Part shown: positions 11,259-22,800 of the stretch, piece after piece
How positions within the stretch are numbered: the first letter of the stretch is position 1
Layout of the letters: each line of letters starts with the position of its first letter
Origin: Metridium senile
Taxonomy: Eukaryota > Cnidaria > Anthozoa > Actiniaria > Metridiidae
Direction: 5' to 3'
DNA length: 64,000 bases
Assembly (NCBI GenBank): GCA_949775045.1
Contig: OX459100.1
Span: 7,353,462 to 7,417,461, forward strand
Made by a program: the position numbers and the translations under genes
The notes under the pieces: generated by a model
What the model saw: only the letters and a program-made list of their open reading frames with translations
Databases searched by the model: none
What the model was told of the DNA's origin: nothing

Positions 11259-11597
11259 AAGCAATCATAAAAAATTATAATGTTGAATTGTCATTTTAAA
11301 GACAAATTGATAAGCAACATCTACAATAGATTTTCTTTTTCTAGGGATTGAGAATGCAAGCTTACTTACCCTGGTTACCAGGGGCTTGACTAACGTTCTC
11401 CCTGCCACGTATTTTGACCAGGGTAAAGCTTACTCTAATATTTCAAAAATACTTCCATGGGCATTTTCAAATGACACAAGAAAATACTGGGCACCTGTTT
11501 CACTTTCTTTTACAAATAATATAATCTTCAATGATTGTGATTGTGTTCAAGAGAATGATGATAATGGTAAATTATGATGATGGCAATGAATGATGCT

Positions 11598-11874
11598 TGT
11601 TAGCTCATGAGAGAAGGAAGCAGGCTAGTATGTTTGTTGTGTGATATGCAGTGGTTATGGTGCTGGTTGTGATTAGATGTTCCAATCTAATGTTACAAGA
11701 AAGTTCATTGTTGTGGTATGATGTGGATTGATGCTTGTCAGCTCATGATGTAATAAATATGACTATGTAATTATCTGTAGCTATCTATATCACAGTGCGT
11801 GTGAGCACAGTGTGTGCGAGTCTTTCCAATAAACACCATGAACCAGAACCTTTGTGTTATATGAATAATAACAC
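11598..11874 (+). repeat. putative 5' LTR of the BEL/Pao relic
   Basis: The segment begins TGTTAGCTCATG and ends AATAACA one base before a primer-binding-like site. It holds two AATAAA-type polyadenylation words. No second copy (3' LTR) is seen downstream, so the left boundary is a guess based on the TG start; an internal TGTCAGCTCATG near 11736 is an alternative. Confidence 0.35.
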
Positions 11875-11889
11875 TGGTGCCGAAACCCG
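11875..11889 (+). other. retrotransposon primer-binding site
   Basis: TGGTGCCGAAACCCG begins with TGG, the complement of a tRNA CCA end. It sits directly after the putative LTR and 16 bp before the gag-like region, the position expected for a minus-strand primer-binding site of an LTR retroelement. Confidence 0.6.
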
Positions 11890-11904
11890 TACTTATCGGA
11901 CAGT

Positions 11905-13420
11905 ATGACAGAAGACATCAGAAGGATGAAGTCAGTATGAGAGTTGTACAAAGGACATTGCACCCAAGACGTGAAGAAAGTAGAACGGTTGATTACATCA
12001 GAGCCATTCAACGAAGCCCAATTATCCGCTCTGTTAGATAGACTAAGAAGAAGAGCCAAAGAAATTTCACATATGGATTCACAACTAGCTCTGTCCGTTT
12101 GTGAAGCAGAATTAGAAAAGGAAACAGAAGATGCCTTGTTGTTCCAAGACATGATATTGACTGCAAATTCAAGATCATGCAGGTTCTGCTAATCAAGCAG
12201 CAAGAAAACCTAGTGTTATCATTTCATAAGAGTAGTAGCTTAGGAATAGCAGCCGTCTCACGAATAACTGCTAATCTTCCCAAAATAACAATCAAATCAT
12301 TTAACAGAGATCCACTAGAATGGCTCACATTTTGGGACAGCTTTAGTGTAGCGATCAACGAAAACATGCAGCTGAATGACATTGAAAAATGAACTACTTG
12401 CTAGGCATGCTCAAAGAAGAAGCAGCGCTTAATTGCCAGACTGCTGCTAACAAAAGACCACTACAGCAAGGCCATCACAATACTTAAAGAGCACTTCAGA
12501 GATAAGCAAAACCTAATCAACACATATCCAGGACTTATGTGCCATCCAGCGAAGTAACAAGCCTGTGAATATTCTATGACACTTGAACTGTGCTACGAAA
12601 AGAAATCGAAACCAATGAAAAGGGTTTTCTATCGATGTGAATGACCACATGAAGAAGAACCACTAGTACCAACGGCAGGAGCAATGCTATCTAGAATGCA
12701 ACAACGAACGCAAAACTCTAAACCACGCATTAAACCACGAAACTGTACATATTGTGACGGCAACCACCGTTCAGATAAATGTACCAAAGTCACAATCACA
12801 CAAGATTGGAACCAATTCCTTCAGCGACAACCACAATGCTTTAACTGCCTGAGCATCAATCACACAAGAATGAAATGCTTCTCCAAGGGGCAGTGCATGA
12901 AGTGAAAAAAGAAACACCACACATTGATCTGAGACGAAACATTACAAGAAAGCTCAAACGAAGCAACGTCTCAACAGTCAAACACAAAATACGAGAACGC
13001 AGATCAGTACAATAAGTCTAGCTCAGAAGGCAAGAAAACTCACATGGGAGCAACATCTCAGCCAAATCAATAAATCTTGATGCAAACAGCCACGGCCAAA
13101 GCAACCGGTGATGGAGTGTGAGAGCAACAAACAAGCATCCTCTTCGAACTGGATCGCAAAGGACATTTATTAGTGAAAAACAAGCTAAACCTAAAAGCTG
13201 AGAACTCCTCGATGTGACGATTTTTGGCACACTCAAAAGCAAGAGAACAAATTACGATGTTGTCACATTCATGTTACATGCTGAAAAAGAAAACTTGAAC
13301 ATAATGGCACTTGTAACGCCAATCATTTGTCTGCCATTGTCGACCAAGATGAAAAATTTCGAAATTCCCCCCAAACTAAAAGGTCTGAAACTAGTTCATT
13401 TGTTCAATACAGAAATCACT
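11905..13420 (+). pseudogene. BEL/Pao retrotransposon gag-protease relic, broken by stops and frameshifts
   Basis: Pieces in shifting frames follow the order of a BEL/Pao polyprotein. A coiled N-terminal segment (11944-12185) is followed by the DUF1759 gag region (LPKITIKSFNRDPLEWLTFW at about 12276-12335), whose conserved continuation appears in another frame at about 12440-12520. Two CCHC zinc knuckles follow at about 12740-12895 (C-x2-C-x3-H-x4-C and C-x2-C-x4-H-x4-C), then a DUF1758-like protease flank at 13214-13420. In-frame stops (for example 11938-11940) and frame changes show it is dead. Reverse transcriptase, RNase H, integrase and the 3' LTR are not seen, so the copy is 3'-truncated. 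Frames are described only as found. Confidence 0.8.
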
Positions 13421-14639
13421 CAAAATATAATCAGAATTATTATTTCTTATCAAAAATGAAAATTTACCTTGGTGTTGTTTGCCTTGGTAATGTGAATTCT
13501 ACAATATGCCAGCTTCAATATGTTAACTGCAGTGCAGTGCATCCCAATCAACTTAGATACTCATGTCTTAAGAAGAAAGAGAAGAGGTAAAAAAGAAAGA
13601 TAGATGAAGCAAAAGAAGAAGATAACCAAAATGAAAAAGGAGAAGAAGGAGAAGAAGAAGAATAAACCACTTTCATAATTATAGAGTTTTAAAATGGAAA
13701 ATGAGTTTTACAAGTGAATAGATGTTTAAAAATCTAAGCACTGTCATGTAATACTGCATATATCACTGTCAACTGTATCTCAGTTTCTTTTTTTACTGTT
13801 TGTTTTATTCAAATTGATCTCCTTGTGACCAGTGAAGAAAATAGAGAAACTTTATAATAATAATAATGATCTTTATTGGGTAACAGATAAAGTTTACACA
13901 CTTTTTTCCAATCTGGCCCGTAGTATATAAAATGGGATTAATTGTTCTTGAGTGCAGTGATGTTAATATAGTTTAGTGTTTTCAAGTATAACGTTGCTCT
14001 GTAGTTTTTGATATGCGAGGTCTTTTGTAATAAGAACTCTAGAAGCAGATAGAGTGAATTGTATTTACAGATTTCAATGAAAGAGCAAAGAAATAACAAC
14101 AAAGAGGGACAGACTTTCTCAGACTTTCACTGTTGAGCTTGAGTTCTTTTTATATATTTTTCATATTTGTCTATCTCAATTGCCAAGAACTAAAGCGAAA
14201 AGAAGATAATATGTATGTCATTTCCTTTTACTTTCAAGTGTATTAATTTGTTTTTTTCTCATCTTATTCATTTCCTTGTGACCAGTCAAAGGTCGACCAT
14301 CAACATTTTCCTGCTCTATTTTACACTTATCATTCTTTTTCTTATAAACCTGGTTGCTATTCTGACTAAAGATTTCACACAATAAATATGAAAAACAAAA
14401 GTTTAAATCAATTGAAAAAAGTAAAAAACAAAAGTAACAATATTAATAGAATGTAGAATGAATGCAATAACGATATTAAAATATAGACGTTTGACAAGCC
14501 AGCAAGAAGGGTATATATAACTAAATTGTAACAAATTAAATATTTTTTTATAATCATTTAAAAGATTAAGGTATCGACATAATCAAAATATTAGCAATAA
14601 TTATGATGCATTGTGATGATGTCATAGCAATAGTTGAAG
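13421..14639. other. AT-rich spacer, no gene seen
   Basis: Contains a GAAGAAGGAGAAG purine run (about 13625-13665) and a TAATAATAATAATGATCTTT motif (about 13856-13877) that looks like the reversed tail of a retroposon. Otherwise nothing is recognised. Confidence 0.5.
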
Positions 14640-15955
14640 TGTTTTCATGGTTACAGAGGTAAGTTGTCATAGTAACAGGGAATGTGAGGTTAGGTAATTG
14701 TCATAAGATGTCATAGTAACAGTCAATGTGTTGTCATTGTTGTTGTAGTAATTTGTCATAGTAACAGTCAATGTGTTGTCATTGTTGTTGTAGTAATTTG
14801 TCATAGTAACAGTCAATGTGTTGTCATTGTTGTTGTAGTAATTTGTCATAGTAACAGTCAATGTGATGTCATTGTTGTTGTAGTAATTTGTCATAGTAAC
14901 AGTCAATGTGTTGTCATTGTTGTTGTAGTAATTTGTCATAGTAACAGTCAATGTGATGTCATTGTTGTTGTAGTAATTTGTCATAGTAACAGTCAATGTG
15001 TTGTCATTGTTGTTGTAGTAATTTGTCATAGTAACAGTCAATGTGATGTCATTGTTGTTGTAGTAATTTGTCATAGTAACAGTCAATGTGTTGTCATTGT
15101 TGTTGTTGTAGTAATTTGTCATAGTAACAGTCAATGTGTTGTCATTGTTGTTGTAGTAATTTGTCATAGTAACAGTCAATGTGATGTCATTGTTGTTGTA
15201 GTAATTTGTCATAATAACAGTCCATGTGATGTCATTGTTGTTGTAATTTGTCATAGTAACAGTCAATGTGATGTCATTGTTGTATAAGTTGTCATAGTAA
15301 CAGTTAATGTAATGTCATTATTGCTGTTAATAGTAATTGTCATAGTGACAGGCAATGTGTTGTCATTGTTGTATATGTTGTCATAGTAACAGTTAAGTAA
15401 TGATGTGTGTAAGAAGTAGGCAACTCTCTATTGTTCTGCGGCAATAGCAACTTCCCCACATAAGAATGTCTCAGTTTTCAGACTGAAAGTATATTGGCCT
15501 ATAGGTAACACATTTTAAAAATGAAATGTGCAAAAACTCTGTTTTGGAACAAAGTTTCTATTGTACTAAAAGATCTCGTCCAATCATAAGCGCTCAAAAC
15601 AATAGCCAAAAGACGTTTACAATTCGATATGTTCCCCACATAGAAATTTTGGTATATAAAGGCTCAGGAAATCTTAGATGAAAAGTGAATTAGATATCAA
15701 ATAAAATATTAAAACATCCGCTTAGTTTTGAAATTATGGCAGATTTTCATGTTTTAACCAATGAGATGGACGGATTAGACAATGCACAATTAGCACCTTT
15801 CTGCATTCCATTGCCGTTTGCCTGCCTACTTCTTACACACATCATTACTTAATGCGTTGTCGTTGTTGTAGTAATTGTCATAGTGACAGGCAATGTGTTG
15901 TCATTGTTGTTGTAGTAATTTGTCATTGTTGTTTTAGTTGTCATAGTGACTGGTA
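14640..15955. repeat. 45-bp minisatellite, array 2, inverted relative to array 1
   Basis: About 17 units at 14640-15392 and roughly two more at 15853-15955 repeat the 45-bp unit. The complement of each unit carries the same ATGACAACACATTGACTGTT core as array 1, but a different variable part (ACAAATTACTACAACAAC-type). One unit has an extra triplet (about 15100). A TTAA-flanked element interrupts the array. Confidence 0.9.
15397..15848. mobile_element. TTAA-flanked foldback element inside minisatellite array 2
   Basis: The ends are inverted (GTAATGATGTGTGTAAGAAG and complement) and directly bordered by TTAA at 15393-15396 and 15849-15852. That target duplication is characteristic of piggyBac- and Kolobok-type transposases. 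It is 452 bp with no coding capacity, and array units continue on the far side, so it inserted after the array formed. Confidence 0.8.
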
Positions 15956-16430
15956 GAATGTTATAGCAGTATTTAAAAGAATGTAGGTTATTTTGTTATG
16001 GAATTTACAAGTGATAACAACAATGAATGAAGACTTTTTCTCAAAGAATACATTGATTTCTTCTGCTACTCATTATCTGACATAATAGTTCATTTTGGTC
16101 TCTGTATGCTGCAGTTTCAGTTTGCTAGTATGTTTTCTACACATGCAGGCATTATAATATCAATTTATATGTATTTATGTAAACATTTTGCATCTCAGTC
16201 ATAACGAACAATACTTGAAATTATTTACTCAAAGATTTTGTGTATTTTTAATATGTGTACCTATAAAACTTTGATATTTTGTTGGGTGTCTAACGTACAG
16301 ATTGACTTTAGCACTATTTACTATGTTAGGTCTAAGTGATAGTTTCCCTATGTAGATTCCAGTATGGGTGGCTGTAATATCAACTTTATAATTCTATTTT
16401 AATACTGTTATATTACTATGTTGTTGTATC

Positions 16431-16870
16431 TAACATGATTTGTTGAGTTTTGTCATTTACAGGAAAATACAACAGTTAGGAATGATTTGCCAATGAACAA
16501 CAACAATATTGACAAGCATGTTTGCTGCCTCAAGGGCTGCGGGTTATGTGCTAACATGATTTGTTGAGCTGTGTCCTTTACAAGTAAGACAATACATCAC
16601 TGAGGAATGATTTGTCAAACGAACAACAACAATATTGACAAGCATACTGTCATAAGTGAGGCAGCAGGTTATGTGTTAACATGATTTGAGTTGTGTATGT
16701 TACAAGTAGGAGAGCACATCACTAAAAGATGACTTTCAAAATGAACATTGAACAACAAGCTGTCAAAAAACTGAGTCTGCATGCACTTATGTCTTAATAT
16801 TTGTTGGAGTTTTGTACCTCACAATAGGAACTGAGCAACATTGAGATGATTTGCAAAATGCAGGAACCAT
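16431..16870. repeat. tandem repeat, about 125-bp unit, three to four copies
   Basis: Units starting near 16431, 16552 and 16677 (and a decayed fourth) contain CTAACATGATTTGTTGAG, AGGAATGATTTGCCAATGAA and ACAACAACAATATTGACAAG. Each unit has a TTTACAG-like acceptor followed by a short open frame ending in a GGTTATG-like donor, so exon-like segments are repeated. No protein family is recognised. Confidence 0.7.
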
Positions 16871-16911
16871 TACAACTAAGGATGACCAGATGATTTAGCT
16901 GTAGCATTGAA

Positions 16912-17325
16912 AGTAAAGTAAAAGTAAAGTAACCTTATTTAACGTCGGAAGCTTGTGGCAGCTAGTCATTGACTGATAAACTTGAGGCCAATGGTGTGCT
17001 CATTTTACTCCCCTCTCTCCATCAGTGCTCCGTTTTACGTAATATATCAAACATGAGAAAGAGTGTTTCATCAGAAATTCAAAGCGCAGTTGGCTTAATT
17101 TTATGCAAGTGTTTCATCAGATTTCAAACTCCTTCACGCTAGTGATTTTGTTTTCTCTTCATTAATTATTCATGAGTTTTAGAAGTGTATTTAAAGCTAC
17201 TTAAAGCTACACGGAAAGGAAAAAAGTTGAAACAAGGATGCAAGGTCACTTCGAATTGAACTCGGGACCTCTCGCACAGAACGCTGCGCACTAACCAACT
17301 GTGCCATCCTTGCTTCTAACAGCAG
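16912..17325 (-). mobile_element. tRNA-derived SINE, minus orientation, with an internal insertion
   Basis: The tRNA head lies at about 17250-17320 (complement of GAACTCGGGACCTCTCGCAC and ACTAACCAACTGTGCCATCC). The body (GTGCTCATTTTACTCCCCTC, CCATCAGTGCTCCGTTTTAC) continues left to a T/A-rich tail at 16912. Roughly 17040-17195 is extra relative to the other copies and contains GTGTTTCATCAG twice. Confidence 0.7.
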
Positions 17326-18355
17326 CATAATGCTCTTATTGCAGCATTGATGATACATTCACAACACTCATCATGTTCAGTATGGAAATCAAACTAAAGA
17401 ATATAGAGGTTGTAAAAAGTGCTTTAACATCACCATAACATGTAACATCATCGCCTTGATTCTCAGAGCTAAGGATTCAGAAAATGTTGAAAAGGTTGTC
17501 ATTTTTCACATCAAAAACACAAAAAGAACAATGAAAGCAACAACTGAAAGCAACAAATAATAAGCATACATACAAGAAAGAAAAACAAAAAAACAAAACA
17601 TTTAAGAGTGGAAAGAAAAAGAAAACAAACATCAATAAAAGAGTTAATATTAAAAAGGATTGAAAGAAAGATTGACAAACAGAATGAAAAGAAAATTGTC
17701 AGAGATTCAGAGAATTGTTGAAATGGTTATAATTTTGCACATCAAAAACACGAAACAAAGAATGAAAGAAACATTGAAAGAATGAAAGAAATCAGACTTA
17801 TTATGCAAAAGGTAATGTACTACTTTACTTGGCTAAACACAGATTTATTCACAATGGTGCGATCCTAATAGAAGTATTTTAGTCTCCAATATTTTCTTGT
17901 TGAGAAATACCATAATATTAACATTGGTGCACTGTATTTACAAGAATGAATAGCAAAAGAGAATAATTGTTTAGTCAAGTAAATATATGTAATGTTTTGA
18001 TCATGATTGACACTTTGCCAGCTTGCCTTAATGTTTCTTTTGCAAACAGGAATGTTTGTAAAGAAACTATAGCTATACAAAGCTATTTCCTGTTTGAAAC
18101 TGCCTTAAATTTGATGAGTTTTTAAGACAGTTAAACGTAGCACTAGTTTTGTTATCATGTTTCCCAGACACAACTGTCAACATTCTTATAACAGTCTTTT
18201 GATGAATCACAAATATTATAATAATGAATATGAAAAAGACAGCATTGATAATATCCGAAACATCATTGTGCAAAAGTATGAACGTCATTATGCAACAAAT
18301 AATAATAATGCAATTGGTGGTAAAAGCTATAACATTAAAGCAAGTTTGGCAAAGC
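17326..18355. other. AT-rich spacer with a duplicated segment
   Basis: A segment with GATTCAGA, ATTGTTGAAA and CACATCAAAAACAC occurs twice (about 17463-17545 and 17698-17790), each followed by AAAGAA-rich low-complexity DNA. No gene is seen. Confidence 0.5.
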
Positions 18356-18536
18356 AATAGACATAATCGGATAGCATGTTGCTATGTACATTTCCACCCA
18401 ATTCAGAAACCTCTGGGAATAACAACTTTTGTTCCAAACATTTTCCACATGATAAGGAAACACATGACATTAAGAATCTAATTCCAAAAAGATTTGAATT
18501 GGGTGGAAATGTACATAGCAACGCGATTTGGTCTAT
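18356..18536. mobile_element. foldback MITE
   Basis: The terminal arms (ATAGACATAATCGGATAGCA; inner part TTGCTATGTACATTTCCACC) are inverted over about 47 bp. It is 181 bp and non-coding. Confidence 0.7.
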
Positions 18537-18780
18537 TACTTGATTTGTTGATCTTTGAAATCACTTGTAAATGACTCTTACTACTAACCATAGCTCCATA
18601 AGTTATTCATTACACAGGAATACAGATGACGACAAGGGTGTTTGAGGTACTCGCAATTTTGTACTAATTAAGTCTAATGCACTGATCATGCAGCCATTCA
18701 TGAAGCCTTCAGTACTTTGAAAAGGGCAAATAGAAATAGCAAATAAGAAAACAAGAAAGAAGAAAGGAATTATTTCACAA

Positions 18781-19305
18781 AATACCATAGAATCCAGGGA
18801 TAATCTGTCTAGAGAGGTCAGGAGACCACTGCCCACCCATCCCCCATTAGAATTGTCTCAATTATGTTGCTGATAAATTTTATGTACACTGAACTCAATG
18901 CAACATGGGTTATGCTAAATCTAGCAGCTTACTGAATCTGACATGATGATAACATAATTTATATACACAAGGAGCATGGGGTATAAAAAATACCTTGTAA
19001 GAGCAAAATTCTAAAATATTTGCTTTGAAATTTATAATCCTTGAAAACATGAAATCTTGTATTTGATGGACAAATTACAGCTCGACGCGCAAAAGTATGA
19101 CAACATTTAATGCATTTGCATACTTCTATGCACAGGAGTACTTTGATGTGAAGTTGTCTGATTTTACCGAATAAGGCGTGTAAAAACTCGTTTCGCAGCT
19201 TTGAGTCTATGCATAGAAGTATGCGAATATGTTAAAAGTGGTCATACTTTTGCGTGTCGCGCTGTTAAAGTATTTTCTTATTGATTCCCTGGATTCTATG
19301 GTATT
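18781..19305. mobile_element. foldback element with a nested MITE
   Basis: Its ends are AATACCATAGAATCCAGGGA and the exact complement. The 525-bp interval contains the 19078-19264 MITE, so the outer element is either the older insertion or a pair of flanking copies. Confidence 0.55.
19078..19264. mobile_element. MITE, GCGCAAAAGTATGACCAC family
   Basis: The ends CAGCTCGACGCGCAAAAGTA and the complementary TACTTTTGCGTGTCGCGCTG bracket a 187-bp body containing a second inverted pair (GCATACTTCTATGCA). Same family as 8110, 49801 and 62931. Confidence 0.75.
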
Positions 19306-19424
19306 CCAATTCATTGATGTCTATTGATAAAAAATGAAAACCAACAACAAACACTACATGCACACACTATAAACATACATTGTCATCTGTTGTCTTTTAT
19401 CTGTTATTATTATTATGGTTTTAA

Positions 19425-19722
19425 ACCCAGTTACAACTGACTTGATAGTAGAGTGCATGCCATTTATATTTACAAATAATGTATTTACATCATCGTCATC
19501 ATCAGTACAGTTGATTATTGGGAAGAAAATGAAGTCAATGCATGCATGTCCAATTTAATTTCATCATTGAATGCCTCATTGTTAGATGGCGTGCACTCTT
19601 AACATAATTAAATGTAAAAACAATGAATGATTGAAGGCAACTCTGGTGTTTTACAAGCAAAAATGCTTAGTTTCACATTGAAGTATACCATATCGCCCCT
19701 TATAAGTCAGTTGTAACTGGGT
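19425..19722. repeat. inverted-repeat element
   Basis: Ends ACCCAGTTACAACTGAC and complement, with an inner pair around GAGTGCATGCCAT / ATGGCGTGCACTC. About 300 bp, non-coding. Confidence 0.6.
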
Positions 19723-19762
19723 CTAACTTTTGACTGTTGATGGGAAAGGGGAGGGGACTTTT

Positions 19763-20208
19763 GACCATACTGAGAAAGATGGTAAGACATGAGGTTGACT
19801 CTGAAATATCTTGTCGGTGATTCATTTGTTTACAATTATTTGAAGTTTTATTGTAGCATAAAGGGTAACAAGAGACTTATTGAAAGCTGATCACCTTGTG
19901 GTTATGCTTTGCTTACTTGCTCTTGTATGTTTGCTGATATCTACAGAGTCAACCTTCATGTTAGAGCATTTAAATATTACAGAAAATTACTGCAATAACA
20001 TCTTGCAAGTGTTGATACCTTATAAGAATGATTCAAAATGATGTAATCACTTGCACTTGGTTATGCAGTGAAGGCACTAAACCTTTTATAAGAATTCAAA
20101 AAATTATGTCTCTTATAACAACACAATTTTTCTATATATTTGACAAGTATAATTTTACATCCTTATAAAGACTTGGTGCCTTCACTCTCCATCTTTCTCA
20201 GTATGGTC
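19763..20208. repeat. inverted-repeat element
   Basis: Ends GACCATACTGAGAAAGATGG and exact complement, spaced 446 bp apart. The interior holds AGAGTCAACCTTCATGTT, the complement of which partly matches the left side. Non-coding. Confidence 0.6.
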
Positions 20209-20214
20209 ACTTGG

Positions 20215-20335
20215 GTTAGGGGAGGGTTACCTTCCAATTGGGTTGGGGAGGGTTATCTTCCAATTGGGATGGGGAGGGTTAACTTCCAATTGGGATGGGG
20301 AGGGTAGTGAAATATAGGGCTGGGAGGGTGTAAGT
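20215..20335. repeat. short G-rich tandem repeat
   Basis: About four units of 26-27 bp, each GGGGAGGGTTA(C/T)CTTCCAATT-like. It stands at the edge of the preceding inverted-repeat element. Confidence 0.8.
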
Positions 20336-21029
20336 TATTGGGTTGGGTGATTGTGTCTTATGTTTTTCGACTTATATTTTTTCACCTTTTTGTGACTGAG
20401 AATGATTGAGAGCTTGTGTGGACTTTTTTTGGTTATTTATTTTCTTGTTTTTTTCACTTCTATATTTTATGTCTTGTTAAATAAATAAAGTTTGACTCTG
20501 AAATATGTTTCAAGTGTTTTTTAATGTATTCCATAACTATAGGGTACACACCCATTTGACTTTAAAAAAAATACCTCCCCGAGGCCCCACCAGCACCAAG
20601 TCTCACCACCCCACAGGCCAGATCCTTTAGGGTAGGCCCACTGCCCTGACTAGAGCCAAGTTATAAGGCCAAGACCAGCAAACTTTAGACTGCCCTGATA
20701 CTGAAGACTATCTGCACAAGTGCCAAACCTCTACTCACTGCAGACTCCATGGGGGAACTCTGTTGTCATCCAAGCCAGCACTTAAAGTGAGGGCCAGTAC
20801 GAATGTGAGTCTCGAGTGATCCTACCCCACCACCCACTGGATATGCATGACAGTGATATGCTGTGTAATCAATAGGCTTGTCGCTTAGCAACATTCAGAC
20901 CTCTCTGCATTAAGTGTTGATTATCAAAGCTGACACTTAGGAAGACTAAAAAGTATTTCAGGGATAATAAAGTAAGATCAATGTGAAGGTCGAATCTGAT
21001 AAGGCAACTCTACCACCATGTAATTCAAT

Positions 21030-22135
21030 TGGAAAAAGCCTAATACCTAGATTTTGAATTTAATTTGCCACCATTTTGAATTTAATAAATTCGAAGCCAT
21101 TTTAAATTGATTAGCCTAGAACTGAATTGATTAAGCTAGAGGCCATTTTGAATTGATTAGAACTGAATTGATCAACCTGGAGGCCATTTTGAATTAATTA
21201 GCCTAGAACTGAATTGATTAACCTAGACGCCATTTTGAATTGATTAGCCTAGAACTGAATTGATTAACCTAGAGGCCATTTTGAATTGATTAGCCTAGAA
21301 CTGAATTAATTAACCTGGAGGCCATTTTGAATTGATTAGCCTAGAACTGAATTGATTAACCTGGAGGCCATTTTAAATTGATAAGCCTAGAACTGAATAC
21401 TCCAGTTTCACGTTATCTATCACCGCTGTACTATTTGACAAAAGGCGCATTTGCACAGGCTAAGCCTCGATTTGTTGTCAAAATATTCACAAATCCCAAG
21501 CAAAGCACGAAAAAATGTTACCGCTTAACAAAAGAAAACACATTTGCATTTACTCTGAATTGAGGCAAAGCCTGTGCAAATGCGCCTTTTGTCAAATAGT
21601 ACAGCGGTGCTAAATAACACGAAACTGGTCTATTGATTAAGCTAGAGGCCATTTTGAATTGATTAGAACTGAATTGATTAACCTAGAGGCCATTTTGAAT
21701 TGATTAGCCTAGAACTGAATTGATTAACCTAGACGCCATTTTGAATTGATTAGCCTAGAACTGCATTGATTAACTTAGAGGCCATTTTGAATTGATTAGC
21801 CTAGAACTGAATTGATTAACCTAGACGCCATTTTGAATTGATTAGCCTAGAACTACATTGATTAACCTAGAGGCCATTTTGAATTGATTAGCCTACAACT
21901 GAATTAATTAACCTGGAGGCCATTTTGAATTGATTAGCCTAGAACTGAATTGATTAACCTGGAGGCCATTTTGAATTGATTAGCCTAGAACTGAATTGAT
22001 TAACCTAGGTGCCATTTTGAATTGATTAGCCTAGAACTGAATTGATTAAACCTAGAGGCCATTTTGAATTGATTAGCCTAGAACTGAATTGATTAACCTA
22101 GACGCCATTTTGAATTGATTACTGTAGGCAACAAC
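21030..22135. repeat. 46-bp minisatellite inside the long-TIR element
   Basis: About 18-19 units of GATTAGCCTAGAACTGAATT plus GATTAACCTAGAGGCCATTT-type sequence. The variants GGAGGCC, GACGCC and GAGGCC alternate. A TA-flanked MITE splits the array at 21400-21630. Confidence 0.9.
21400..21630. mobile_element. TA-flanked MITE in the 46-bp minisatellite
   Basis: The inverted ends extend about 63 bp (CTCCAGTTTCACGTTATCTA; inner TTTGACAAAAGGCGCATTTG) with TA on both sides. It is 231 bp. Repeat units continue on both sides, so its insertion postdates the array. Confidence 0.8.
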
Positions 22136-22534
22136 CTAAGTACTGAATTCATTACCCTCGTAGTACGACTGGGCTCTATTTTGATGTATTTGCATAGATG
22201 TAAGTACTTATAACTGATACAATATTAAGTTTGTTTAGAGAAAATAATGGTGGCAAAATGATGTAAAAGTTTAAGGTTATTGTAGAAGCCTAAGATAAGT
22301 TTTTTCACCAGCAAAGAAACTTGTTGACAAGTGAAAGTGCCGCTGCATTTCTTTCTCATTGATCGTATAAACAAACATAGCAATATCAACATGAATTCCA
22401 CCGTAATTTGTATAATTGTGTATTATCTATTTTTTGCGATGGCTTGTATTTTTAAATCGGATTTAGGCTTAACAATTGGAACAGAATATTTTCCTTGGTA
22501 CACGTAAACCGTTTCTTAAAGTTTTTGTAAAACC

Positions 22535-22800
22535 AGTATTTGTACCTCTTGTACTTTTAACAATTGAGGTGGTGTTTTACCCTTTCTTTTCCTGGGTCAC
22601 CTTTTACCTCTAATATTTAACTATTCAGTTGGCTGTGATTTGTACACTTTTATAAACCATTCACTAGGTTTTGTACCTCTTGTACTTTTAAAAATTGAGG
22701 TGGTGTTTTACCCTATCTTTTCCTGGGTCACCTTTTACCTCTAATATTCATCTATTCAGTTGACTATGATTTTCACACTTCTATAAACCATTCACTAGAT
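22535..22800. repeat. direct duplication of about 130 bp
   Basis: Two successive copies both contain TTTGTACCTCTTGTACTTTT, CCTGGGTCACCTTTTACCTC and ATAAACCATTCACTAG. Confidence 0.8.
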
